Of a stretch of 64,000 nt of DNA, positions 50,091 through 57,888 are shown in pieces. Below the pieces are notes generated by a model that was not told the DNA's origin, ran no database searches, and saw nothing but the letters and a program-made list of their open reading frames with translations. Source of the stretch: Pontibacter amylolyticus (GTDB taxonomy: Bacteria > Bacteroidota > Bacteroidia > Cytophagales > Hymenobacteraceae); the NCBI RefSeq assembly GCF_014638845.1, contig NZ_BMFP01000002.1:78363-142362 (forward strand), written 5' to 3'. The stretch's first letter is position 1. Every line of letters begins with the position of its first letter. Both the position numbers and the translations under genes were made by a program.

Positions 50091-51656
50091 ATGCTAGAGC
50101 CCATCTTCAGGGCACTGCCGAGGTTATATGCTGTCTTGACTCCTGATCTTATTATTGTTGAGGCTACTGATTCATTGCTGAAGCTATTACAGATGGCACG
50201 CGAGCAGGTCTTAGGCCAGCCTCTGTTTGATCTGTTCCCAAACAATCCTAAACATCCTGAGTTTAAGGAGTCTGTACTACAGTGCCTACAGCATGCCCTG
50301 ATGCATAAGGAAAGTTTTCACAATGCCACGCTCCGCTACGACATGCAGACTGAGTCAGGGTATGAGGAGCGCTACTGGAGTGCGACCAGCGTACCTGTAC
50401 TGAACGATGCCGGAGAAGTACAGTACCTTATACACGAGGTAAGTGATGTAACCGATAAGATACTGTTTGAGCGCCTGCACCAGCAAAGTCAGGAGCAACT
50501 GAACCTGATCAGCCATGCCACCAAAGCCATTGCCTGGGAATACGACATCGTAAACGACCGCATGCACTGGGGCGAAGGGCTTCAGGAAATATTTGGCTAC
50601 ACACCTGAGGAAATGGGGATAAGTGGAGCGTCCTGGGATTCACGGGTACATCCGGATGATTTTGAAGAGGTACAGCGCAGTATACAGAAGGCACTGACCA
50701 ACAAGCAGAATGCCTGGTCGGGCGAGTACCGTTTCAGGAAAGCGGATGGCACCTACGCCTATATCCTGGACCAGGGCTATACCACATACGATGCTGCAGG
50801 TACGCCTGTCCGCACCACCGGCTCCATTATCGACATCACCCAGAATAGAGACACACAAGAGGCACTTAAAGAAAGCGACGCCCGCTTCCATCACCTGCTG
50901 GAGACGCTGCCGCACATGGCCTGGACGGCCTCACCGAAAGGAAAGATACTTTTCTTCAACAAGAACTGGTACAGCTATACCGGTATCCGCCGAGGCCAGA
51001 CTGATGGCTGGATCAACGCGGTGCACCCGGAGGACTCAGCCTTCATACTCACCAGCTGGCACAACGCCGTGGCCACAGGCAGCAGCTTTGAACTGGAGTA
51101 TCGTATTCGCCACCACCTGGACGGCAGCTACCGCTGGTTTCTGGAACGTGGCCTGCCGATGCGCGACGCCAACGGAAACATTACCCTCTGGATCGGCACT
51201 TACACGGACATAGACGACCAGAAAAATCAGTTGGGAGAGCACAGAGACGACCATCTGGAGAGCCTGCTGCGCCTTTCGCCGGTGCACCTGTGCCTGCTGC
51301 ATGGCCCGAACCATGTGTGCCAATATGTAACCCCCGGCGTATACAAGCTTTATGGCAACCGCAGCTACGTTGGCCACACTGCCCGTGAGATTTGGCCGGA
51401 GCTTGAACCGATCGGTTTTTTTGATCTGCTGGACGAGGTATACACCAAAGGACGCACCGTGTACATCAACGAGTTCCGCACGCAAATTGACGACGACTTC
51501 AATGGCAACCCGCGCGATGCCTACTTCAACTTTAAATACCAGCCTTTATTTGACAGCACCTCTACTGTGGAGGGCATTATGATCTCAGCCATAGAAGTGA
51601 CCAACCTGGTAATAGCCCGGCAGAGAGCGGAGGCACAGGCAAGAGGAGAATCCTGA
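50091..51656 (+). CDS. Multi-PAS sensory protein without output domain
   Basis: A 521-residue cytoplasmic protein built of about four PAS domains (roughly 1-115, 135-250, 265-385 and 390-515). PAC motifs are clear: GEYRFRKADGTYAYILDQGY and FELEYRIRHHLDGSYRWFLE. It ends right after the fourth domain (RAEAQARGES), just where a HisKA dimerisation helix usually starts, so it has no kinase, cyclase or HTH output. I use the ATG at 50091. A GTG ten codons earlier is an alternative. The next gene, 70 bases on, is a receiver-only response regulator. Confidence 0.85.
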   Translation: MLEPIFRALPRLYAVLTPDLIIVEATDSLLKLLQMAREQVLGQPLFDLFPNNPKHPEFKESVLQCLQHALMHKESFHNATLRYDMQTESGYEERYWSATSVPVLNDAGEVQYLIHEVSDVTDKILFERLHQQSQEQLNLISHATKAIAWEYDIVNDRMHWGEGLQEIFGYTPEEMGISGASWDSRVHPDDFEEVQRSIQKALTNKQNAWSGEYRFRKADGTYAYILDQGYTTYDAAGTPVRTTGSIIDITQNRDTQEALKESDARFHHLLETLPHMAWTASPKGKILFFNKNWYSYTGIRRGQTDGWINAVHPEDSAFILTSWHNAVATGSSFELEYRIRHHLDGSYRWFLERGLPMRDANGNITLWIGTYTDIDDQKNQLGEHRDDHLESLLRLSPVHLCLLHGPNHVCQYVTPGVYKLYGNRSYVGHTAREIWPELEPIGFFDLLDEVYTKGRTVYINEFRTQIDDDFNGNPRDAYFNFKYQPLFDSTSTVEGIMISAIEVTNLVIARQRAEAQARGES

Positions 51657-51726
51657 TTCTTATGTTTTTTAACTTTGTTTAAAACAAAAAAGGCCATAAT
51701 TTGTAAAAGAACTCAAAATACCAACT

Positions 51727-52134
51727 ATGAAATCTGTAAAGACTATCCTGCTGATAGACGACGACGATACAACCAATTACCTGAACCAGCGCCTTCTCTC
51801 CCGTATGGAGGCGGCATCTGACATCAGGGTAGTGACCAATGGTGAAGAGGCCCTCGACTACCTGAACAAAGCTTTCAACGGTGAGGAGAGCTATCCGAAG
51901 CCGGACCTCATTTTTGTTGACATCAAGATGTCAGTAATGGATGGTTTTGAGTTTCTGGATGAGTACCAGCGCTTTGAGGAGGACAAAAAGCTACGCACCG
52001 TCATGCTCATGCTCACTTCCTCGGCCAGCTTCTACGACTTGGAGCGACTCAAAAAATACCCGGAGGTGCGCAGGCATTACTCCAAGCCTTTGGCCGAGGC
52101 CGATGTGCGCGAGATCATGGAAACCTATTTTTAA
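51727..52134 (+). CDS. Single-domain response regulator
   Basis: A 135-residue CheY-like receiver with no output domain. Acidic pocket Asp11-Asp13 in LLIDDDDTTNYL, phosphoacceptor Asp65 in IFVDIKMSVMDG, Thr/Ser in LMLTSSASF, and Lys in HYSKPLAEAD. It belongs to the Rcp1-like group that follows PAS/phytochrome kinases. It should relay phosphate between a histidine kinase and another protein. TAACTTTG at 51670-51677 fits a -7 element 50 bases before the ATG, and a strong terminator ends the transcript at 52156-52188. Confidence 0.92.
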   Translation: MKSVKTILLIDDDDTTNYLNQRLLSRMEAASDIRVVTNGEEALDYLNKAFNGEESYPKPDLIFVDIKMSVMDGFEFLDEYQRFEEDKKLRTVMLMLTSSASFYDLERLKKYPEVRRHYSKPLAEADVREIMETYF

Positions 52135-52155
52135 CTGAACCTCATTTTATTGTTT

Positions 52156-52188
52156 AAGAGGCGCTCTCACAAAGGGCGCCTCTTTTTT
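52156..52188 (+). terminator. Terminator after the response regulator
   Basis: AAGAGGCGC and GCGCCTCTT form a stem followed by TTTTTT. Confidence 0.85.
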
Positions 52189-52296
52189 TATACCTGCGCC
52201 TGTGCCAACAATAGCCCCCGTAAACCGTAAAAAAAATATAGCCAACGTTAGGTGGCATAAGATCAGGGCATCTATTATTAAAAAAATAAAACAACC

Positions 52297-53127
52297 ATGA
52301 GAAACGACGCAGAACATCACGACAAGCCGGGCGACTACAACCAGCGCATTGGCCGTGAGCTATACAATAAGGACAAAGGACAAGAACACCCACAGCGCTA
52401 CAGCTACAGAGGGCAGGGTCAAAATCAGAAAAAATGGGATGAAGGCAATTACTTCCATACCGGACCCAGTCCGCGTGGCGCGCAGGACCGAAACCGGGAT
52501 GCTGAAAGCGGCCATCACTACACAGGCAACAGACCGGCCCCTTACCAGAGCGACCGGGGCACCTACCAGACCGGCCACTACGGCAGCCGCAGCGAAAGCC
52601 CTTACCGCAACGAGAGCCAATACCTGAACCATGGCTACAGAGGTCCGGGAAGCGGCAGCGAGCAGCCTTACCGCTCGCAGATGGGCCGTGGATCGCAGCC
52701 GGGTAACTACAACGAGTCACCCACCTCGCAGGACAGCCTGTGGCGTGAGGGACCAGGCACCCGCAGCCGCTACAAGGAGGACGACTACCGTTACGGCAGC
52801 GGCACGCACAACTGGTACAGCGAAGGCCGCTACTCCCCGGACGTGGAGCCGGAGAACCAGGACAAGCGCGGATTCTTTAAGCGCATGCGCGACACCTGGG
52901 ATGACATTATGCAGTCCGACAACCCAGACTACGAGCCACACAACACATACGACCCGGAGCGCCGCGCCGAGCAGCTGAGCACCCGTCAGCGTTACGGCGG
53001 GGAGTCGTTCCGCGACCGCAGTTTTGACCGTGGCTACGAGAGCGGACCGCGCTGGGCCGATGAAACCGACTCCGGCAACGATGATTATTACAAAGATGCT
53101 GACAGAAACCAACGCAACCGCCGCTAA
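52297..53127 (+). CDS. Low-complexity Gly/Tyr/Arg-rich protein
   Basis: A 276-residue, highly hydrophilic protein without signal peptide or membrane span. It is rich in Gly, Tyr, Arg, Ser, Asn and Asp, with recurring short units of the type HYGSRSESPYRNESQY, GSEQPYRSQMGRGSQPGNYN and ERRAEQLSTRQRYGGESF. One short amphipathic part (KRGFFKRMRDTWDDIMQS, about residues 190-207) may be a folded or membrane-touching helix. It should be largely disordered. No family is recognised. The next gene is another extreme-composition protein. A terminator follows at 53173-53211. Confidence 0.78.
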   Translation: MRNDAEHHDKPGDYNQRIGRELYNKDKGQEHPQRYSYRGQGQNQKKWDEGNYFHTGPSPRGAQDRNRDAESGHHYTGNRPAPYQSDRGTYQTGHYGSRSESPYRNESQYLNHGYRGPGSGSEQPYRSQMGRGSQPGNYNESPTSQDSLWREGPGTRSRYKEDDYRYGSGTHNWYSEGRYSPDVEPENQDKRGFFKRMRDTWDDIMQSDNPDYEPHNTYDPERRAEQLSTRQRYGGESFRDRSFDRGYESGPRWADETDSGNDDYYKDADRNQRNRR

Positions 53128-53172
53128 TTCGTATAGCAGACAGATTAGGTTACTTTGGTAGTAGATTAGTAA

Positions 53173-53211
53173 AAAAGGCAGCTCACCGGCATCGGCGGGC
53201 TGCCTTTTTTT
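53173..53211 (+). terminator. Terminator after the Gly/Tyr/Arg-rich gene
   Basis: AAAGGCAGC and GCTGCCTTT form the stem, followed by TTTT. Confidence 0.83.
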
Positions 53212-53309
53212 ATGCCGAATCCAAACGCTGACAAACATCAGGCCCGGGTGCCCGTACATAAAAGTCGGTACTTTATTTTCGGAGATCTCAGGAATTAAAC
53301 AGAACAGAT

Positions 53310-53753
53310 ATGCACCACGAGGAAGAAAACAGACATCATGAGCGGCACGAACGCCCAGGACGCCCGCACCCACGCCACGAAAGGGAGCAGCAGAACTTTC
53401 GCAGCCGCTGGGAAGAACCCACCCCCTTCATGCATGACCGGGACAGAAGGCATCACGAAGAAGAGATGCGCATGCGGGAGGAGCAGGAGCGGCATGCCTA
53501 CAGACAGCAGCAAAGCGAACGCCAGCAGCACAACAACATAAGTCGGCACCAGCACGGTTTTTCAGATGACCACCACACTCCCTACAGAAGAGGCGAGCAT
53601 CGCAATTGGCGCGATGACAGCGAGCACTACCGTGCTGAGAACCAGCACGCCCGCGACAGGTGGCAGCAGCAGGAGCAACTTCCCCCGCTGCGCGAACAGC
53701 GCCGTCGCCAACAGAGCCGTCGCGACGAGGACTGGGATGAGCGCGGCTGGTAG
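53310..53753 (+). CDS. His/Arg/Glu/Gln-rich low-complexity protein
   Basis: A 147-residue protein that is almost wholly polar: long runs of His, Arg, Glu and Gln (HHEEENRHHERHERPGRPHP at the N-terminus, then REQQNFRSRWEEPTPFMHDR). No hydrophobic core is visible and it should be intrinsically disordered. The high His content could bind metals, but that is speculation. It is a lone gene between two terminators/ends, 180 bases after the similarly disordered 276-residue protein, and may be a partner of it. Confidence 0.65.
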   Translation: MHHEEENRHHERHERPGRPHPRHEREQQNFRSRWEEPTPFMHDRDRRHHEEEMRMREEQERHAYRQQQSERQQHNNISRHQHGFSDDHHTPYRRGEHRNWRDDSEHYRAENQHARDRWQQQEQLPPLREQRRRQQSRRDEDWDERGW

Positions 53754-53767
53754 CGGAGTCCCGCCGT

Positions 53768-54355
53768 TTAGAACCGCTTCCTGAACCCGGCCCCAAATGA
53801 CACCAGTTCTGGTATGCCGGGTACCAGGTTTAGCGACAGGTCATATTGTCCTTTTAGCTGATAATTATACTCGAACTCGCCGCCGTACCAGTAAAACTTG
53901 TACTGCCAGTCGCCGCTGCGCTCAAAGTAGCCATCGTCTTCGTAACCCGGCAGCCGGTTCCAGTCGCGGCGGTATACCAGGGTGGGGCCGAAACCGCCAT
54001 TGAGTGAGTGTCGGCCCGTCCTGAAAATCTGCCCGCGCCAACCCAGGTGCGTAAAGCCGGCCATCGACGAGGCGCAGTCGGAGTACAGCCCCTGCTCTAC
54101 CCGCACACTGATAACGTCGCGCACCACAAACCGGTCGTAGCCTACTATACCTCCAAAATTGAGCACGGCTATACCTTTGCGGTCGAGCCTGTTTTTGAAC
54201 AGCTCCGGGTATGGCGTTTGGCGCAGGTGCATCGACAAGCCGAAGTACTTCACTGTAAAGGCATTTTTATAAGCAAGGGGCGACTGCGCCCATCCCGAAG
54301 GTATAAGCTGACAGCACAAAAACAGAAGAAGCACAAAACGTATAAAATGCTGCAT
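53768..54355 (-). CDS. Small outer-membrane beta-barrel protein
   Basis: A 195-residue exported protein. The signal peptide is FVLLLFLCCQLIPSGWAQ, followed by alternating-pattern strands such as GIVGYDRFVVRDVISVRVEQ and FYWYGGEFEYNYQLKGQYDL, and a final Phe (RKRF), typical of outer-membrane barrels inserted by BamA. It probably has eight strands. I do not recognise a precise family. It converges with the preceding gene within 14 bases and is divergent from the UDG-like gene. Confidence 0.8.
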   Translation of the reverse strand: MQHFIRFVLLLFLCCQLIPSGWAQSPLAYKNAFTVKYFGLSMHLRQTPYPELFKNRLDRKGIAVLNFGGIVGYDRFVVRDVISVRVEQGLYSDCASSMAGFTHLGWRGQIFRTGRHSLNGGFGPTLVYRRDWNRLPGYEDDGYFERSGDWQYKFYWYGGEFEYNYQLKGQYDLSLNLVPGIPELVSFGAGFRKRF

Positions 54356-54402
54356 ACAACCTGATTATACAGGATAAAGCGCATTTTGTTAGCAGATCGC
54401 CA

Positions 54403-54410
54403 TACCTTTG
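54403..54410 (+). promoter_or_regulatory. -7-like element in front of the UDG-like gene
   Basis: TACCTTTG lies only eight bases before the ATG at 54419. If used, the mRNA would be nearly leaderless. The upstream TTTTG (54384-54388) is 14 bases away, shorter than the usual 19. Confidence 0.4.
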
Positions 54411-54418
54411 TACTCCCT

Positions 54419-55003
54419 ATGAACGCTACCCTGGACATTTTACTCGAGCAGGTACGTGCCTGCCGCCTTTGTGCCGAACACCTGCCGCATGGGCCCCGCC
54501 CTGTGCTGCGGGCCTCTCCCTCTGCCCGACTACTGATCGTGGGGCAGGCGCCTGGTACCCGGGTGCACGCCAGCGGCATACCTTGGGACGACCAGAGCGG
54601 CAAGCGCCTCCGGCAGTGGATGGGTATAGCGCCGGAGGTGTTTTACGACGAGAGCAAGGTGGCCATCATCCCGATGGGCTTCTGCTATCCCGGAAAAGGA
54701 AAAAGCGGTGACCTGCCGCCCCGCGCCGAGTGCGCCCAACACTGGCACCAGCAACTATTGCCCTTGCTGCCCAACGTACAGCTAACCCTGCTGGTCGGCA
54801 AGTATGCGCAGGACTACTTTTTGGGTGAAAGAACCAGCCCCACGCTTACCGAAACCGTAACAAACTGGGCCGACTACCTGCCTGCGTACATGCCCCTGCC
54901 CCACCCTTCGCCGCGCAACCAGTTTTGGCTGCGACGCAACCCCTGGTTTGAACAGGAGGCCATACCTGTGCTGCAGCAACTCGTGGCAGAGGCCTTAGGC
55001 TAA
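54419..55003 (+). CDS. Uracil-DNA glycosylase superfamily protein
   Basis: A 194-residue member of the UDG superfamily, which removes uracil or related bases from DNA. Motif 1 is LIVGQAPGTRVHASGIPWDDQSG region (39-61) and the late histidine-containing motif is LPHPSPRNQFW (about 160-175). CRLC (15-18) near the N-terminus resembles the cysteine pair of iron-sulfur UDGs, but the other two cysteines are not obvious. It is probably the single-domain family found near the family 4/5 UDGs. The ATG at 54419 is preferred because a -7-like element lies just upstream. Confidence 0.85.
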   Translation: MNATLDILLEQVRACRLCAEHLPHGPRPVLRASPSARLLIVGQAPGTRVHASGIPWDDQSGKRLRQWMGIAPEVFYDESKVAIIPMGFCYPGKGKSGDLPPRAECAQHWHQQLLPLLPNVQLTLLVGKYAQDYFLGERTSPTLTETVTNWADYLPAYMPLPHPSPRNQFWLRRNPWFEQEAIPVLQQLVAEALG

Positions 55004-55010
55004 TTTATAC

Positions 55011-55040
55011 TTGGAATATTCCCGTTAACTTCTATCTTCG
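55011..55040 (+). promoter_or_regulatory. Promoter of the aminotransferase gene
   Basis: TTG (55011-55013), 19 bases, TATCTTCG (55033-55040), one mismatch from the TTG-N19-TAnnTTTG consensus, 23 bases before the ATG. Confidence 0.7.
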
Positions 55041-55063
55041 TTCATCAGCACAAAACCTACCCT

Positions 55064-56212
55064 ATGATCAACTACCCAAGCAGCAAACTACCCGATGTCG
55101 GCACCAGTATTTTCGCTGTGATGTCGGCGCTGGCCAATGAGCATGGCGCCATTAACCTGTCGCAGGGCTTCCCGGATTTTAACTGCCCCGATGAGCTGAT
55201 TGCGCTGGTAACAAAGTACATGCAGGAAGGCCACAACCAGTATGCCCCGATGCCCGGCGTACCGGCTCTGCGCCACAAGATCAGCGAAAAAACGGACAAG
55301 GTATACGGCTACCGTCCGGACCCCGACCAGGAAGTAACGGTAACCTCCGGCGCAACAGAGGCGCTGTTTGCCGCCATCACGGCAGTGGTAAAACCCGGCG
55401 ACGAAGTAGTAGTGCTGGAACCCTGCTACGACAGCTACGCCCCTGCCATCCGGCTGGCGGGCGGCATCCCCATTTACGTGCCCCTGGCTCTGCCTGACTT
55501 CAGCATCGACTGGGACTTACTGAAGAAGAACATCTCAAGCCGCACCCGCCTGATCATCATCAACACGCCGCACAACCCGACAGGCGCCGTGATTCCGCGT
55601 GAGGACCTGGAAAAGCTGGCCAACCTGACCGACGGCTCCGACATCCTGATCCTGAGCGATGAGGTATACGAGCACATGGTGTTCGATGGAAAAGAGCATG
55701 TGAGCGCTTTGCAAATAGAATCACTGCGGCAGCGGGCATTTGTGATCTCGTCTTTCGGGAAAACCTACCATACCACCGGCTGGAAGATCGGCTACGTGGT
55801 AGCACCTCCTGCCCTGACTGCAGAGCTGCGCAAGATGCACCAGTTCATTACCTTCAGCACGGTTACGCCCCTGCAGCTCGCCATCGCTGACTACATGGAC
55901 AACGAAGCCCACTACCGCTCCCTCCCCGACTTCTACCAGGCCAAGCGCGACTTGTTCTGTGAGCTGGTGAAGCCATCTCGGTTCGAGCTTATACCTTCGG
56001 CTGGCACTTATTTTCAGCTCCTGAAGTATGACGCTATCTCCCAGGAGCATGACTTGGGTTTTGCCAAACGACTGACGCAGGAGATTGGCGTAGCCTCTGT
56101 ACCCGTATCGGCTTTCTACCACAACAAAACCGACCACCACTACCTGCGCTTCTGCTTCGCCAAAAGTGAGGAGACGCTGCAGCAAGCGGCAGAGCGGTTA
56201 GTGAAGTTGTGA
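55064..56212 (+). CDS. PLP-dependent methionine aminotransferase-like
   Basis: A 382-residue fold type I aminotransferase of the YbdL/MtnE-like branch. The PLP lysine is Lys233 in SSFGKTYHTTGWKIGY, NTPHNPTGAVIPREDL supplies the Asn/Pro loop, ILSDEVYEHMVFDG the Asp that binds the pyridine nitrogen, and HYLRFCFAKSEETL the Arg for the substrate carboxylate. These enzymes transaminate 2-keto-4-methylthiobutyrate to methionine, often using glutamine. The gene 500 bases downstream encodes an omega-amidase, the usual partner that destroys the keto-glutaramate product, which strengthens the assignment. Confidence 0.92.
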   Translation: MINYPSSKLPDVGTSIFAVMSALANEHGAINLSQGFPDFNCPDELIALVTKYMQEGHNQYAPMPGVPALRHKISEKTDKVYGYRPDPDQEVTVTSGATEALFAAITAVVKPGDEVVVLEPCYDSYAPAIRLAGGIPIYVPLALPDFSIDWDLLKKNISSRTRLIIINTPHNPTGAVIPREDLEKLANLTDGSDILILSDEVYEHMVFDGKEHVSALQIESLRQRAFVISSFGKTYHTTGWKIGYVVAPPALTAELRKMHQFITFSTVTPLQLAIADYMDNEAHYRSLPDFYQAKRDLFCELVKPSRFELIPSAGTYFQLLKYDAISQEHDLGFAKRLTQEIGVASVPVSAFYHNKTDHHYLRFCFAKSEETLQQAAERLVKL

Positions 56213-56742
56213 TGGGGTGAATTGTTAAATTGTTGATGGTTTATAAATCTATATACACAGGACAACAACTTCAGCCAAGTATACGAAGCGAATCTCAACT
56301 GTCGGAGTAAAGGGGCCTCTGTCATGAGTTTCAGCTAATGGAGTATAATAAAGCATTGGCATAAGCCTTGTATCAAATGGCCACTGGCACGCATCGAAAG
56401 ACATCCCTGCCCCTTGAGCTATGAAACAATTAGCTGTGCCAGGTGCGCTTTTGACGATTTTGTGTTTGAGCGGTCAGCGAGTTTAAAATCGTCTTGATTT
56501 TTTTGCTTACTTTTTTCATCAAGGAAAAAAGTAAGGCCCGCCCGGCCAGGGCAAGCTACAAGGCAATAAAGGTTGCTATACCTGCGACAGCCGTAGCTAC
56601 AAAGCAAGCTACACCTATACTTGGGCCAGAGGCCCCACCATAGTAGACACGAGCGAGGACGCTCGCGCCATAAAATAAGCCCCGCCAGCAAGGCGAAGCT
56701 ATAGAACAACTAAAATACCGAATACACTAAAGCTCATCACCC
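56213..56742. other. Spacer with copy 3 of the large repeat
   Basis: Five hundred bases without a gene: a TTGTTAAATTGTTG short repeat (56218-56240), copy 3 of the structured repeat (56417-56676), and AT-rich DNA before the amidase start. Confidence 0.7.
56417..56676 (+). repeat. Structured intergenic repeat, copy 3
   Basis: Same order as copy 2: hairpin GACGATTTT/AAAATCGTC (56453-56493) and hairpin CTTACTTTTTTC/GAAAAAAGTAAG (56506-56535). The paired bases differ from copies 1 and 2 in both arms together (C-G to T-A). It continues through GGTTGCTATACCTG, CCTATACTTGGGCC and the palindrome CGAGCGAGGACGCTCG (56650-56665), matching the left end of copy 1. Confidence 0.87.
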
Positions 56743-57519
56743 ATGCAAGACCTCCGCATCACCATCATCCAAACCACACTGCACTGGCAGGACGCCGCCG
56801 CTAACCGAGCTATGTTCTCAGAGAAACTCGCTGCCGCAGCACCTGCAACTGATCTGATCGTGCTCCCTGAAATGTTCACGACAGGTTTTAGCATGGACGC
56901 GGCCGGGCTGGCAGAAGAGGCGGAAGGCCCTACCCTGCAATGGATGCAGGAGGAAGCGGCCAGGTATAGCGCCGTGCTGACCGGTAGCGTGATGGTGAAA
57001 GAAGGAGACAGCTATTACAACAGGCTATACTGGGTACGCCCCGACGGCACATACGAGCATTACGACAAACGTCACCTGTTCCGGATGGCAAAGGAGCACC
57101 ACAGTTATACCCCGGGCAAAGAGAAGCTGCTGGTAGAATTAAAAGGTTGGAACATCTGCCCGTTGGTGTGCTACGACCTGCGTTTCCCGGTATGGAGCCG
57201 CAACACGAATAGCCAATACGATTTACTGCTTTACGTCGCCAACTGGCCCAAGCCCCGCGCCAATGCCTGGAGCACACTTTTGCAGGCCCGTGCCATCGAG
57301 AACCTGAGCTATGTGGTGGGTGTGAACCGCGTCGGAACAGACGGCAACAACCACCCTTACTCCGGCGATTCCGCCATCATCCATCCCAAAGGGCATAAGC
57401 TGCTCGAAACGACAGAAGCTGAAGGTATACACACCATTACTTTGAGCAAACAAGAGCTAACGGATTTTCGGGAGGCTTTCCCGGCCCACCTCGATGCGGA
57501 TGATTTTACACTAAACTGA
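56743..57519 (+). CDS. Omega-amidase, nitrilase superfamily (YafV-like)
   Basis: A 258-residue carbon-nitrogen hydrolase. The catalytic triad is Glu43 (LPEMFTTGF), Lys109 (YDKRHLF) and Cys143 (CPLVCYDLRFPVWSR). The YafV/Nit2-type enzymes hydrolyse 2-oxoglutaramate and 2-oxosuccinamate, closing the glutamine transaminase route. The methionine-type aminotransferase is the previous gene. It overlaps the convergent gene 57511-57888 by nine bases at the 3' ends. Confidence 0.93.
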   Translation: MQDLRITIIQTTLHWQDAAANRAMFSEKLAAAAPATDLIVLPEMFTTGFSMDAAGLAEEAEGPTLQWMQEEAARYSAVLTGSVMVKEGDSYYNRLYWVRPDGTYEHYDKRHLFRMAKEHHSYTPGKEKLLVELKGWNICPLVCYDLRFPVWSRNTNSQYDLLLYVANWPKPRANAWSTLLQARAIENLSYVVGVNRVGTDGNNHPYSGDSAIIHPKGHKLLETTEAEGIHTITLSKQELTDFREAFPAHLDADDFTLN

Positions 57520-57888
57520 TTTTGTCAGAAACTGGCGCAGCGCCTCATCGTCGGCCAGCAAGGTATAGGCTATACCTGGCCGGGCCTGCAGCATGCGCAG
57601 CAAGCGGGGCTGCTGCCCGATGAGCAGAATGTGTCGCTGTGCATGTGGCAAAAGCAACTCCTCGAGCAGCGGCATCAGCCGGTTCAACTCTCCTGCTCCA
57701 CTCTTTATACACACCACCGTTTCCTGATTTTCCTGAAGAAGCCGCACGGCGTACTGCTGCAAGGCGGCATCGGAGTTTGCGTCCACATCAAAGACAGGTA
57801 TAGCCGGCGCGTGCTGCCGCACCATGTTGAGGATGGGTTTGTCGAAGGCGGTTTCCTCCGCCAGATCTATGAAAAGAAAGGCCTGCAT
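57511..57888 (-). CDS. Small uncharacterised protein coupled to the VCBS gene
   Basis: A 125-residue soluble alpha/beta protein (FLFIDLAEETAFDKPILNMV at the start, ETVVCIKSGAGELNRLMPLL, then HILLIGQQPRLLRMLQ). It has a Rossmann-like strand-helix rhythm, but no family is recognised. Its ATG overlaps the stop of the upstream exported VCBS gene in a TGATG junction, so translation is likely coupled. It overlaps the omega-amidase end by nine bases. Confidence 0.68.
   Translation of the reverse strand: MQAFLFIDLAEETAFDKPILNMVRQHAPAIPVFDVDANSDAALQQYAVRLLQENQETVVCIKSGAGELNRLMPLLEELLLPHAQRHILLIGQQPRLLRMLQARPGIAYTLLADDEALRQFLTKSV

Noticed and set aside
51036..51485. Minus-strand frame of 149 residues within the PAS gene
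   Set aside because: Shadow of the PAS coding frame without recognisable domain or start context.
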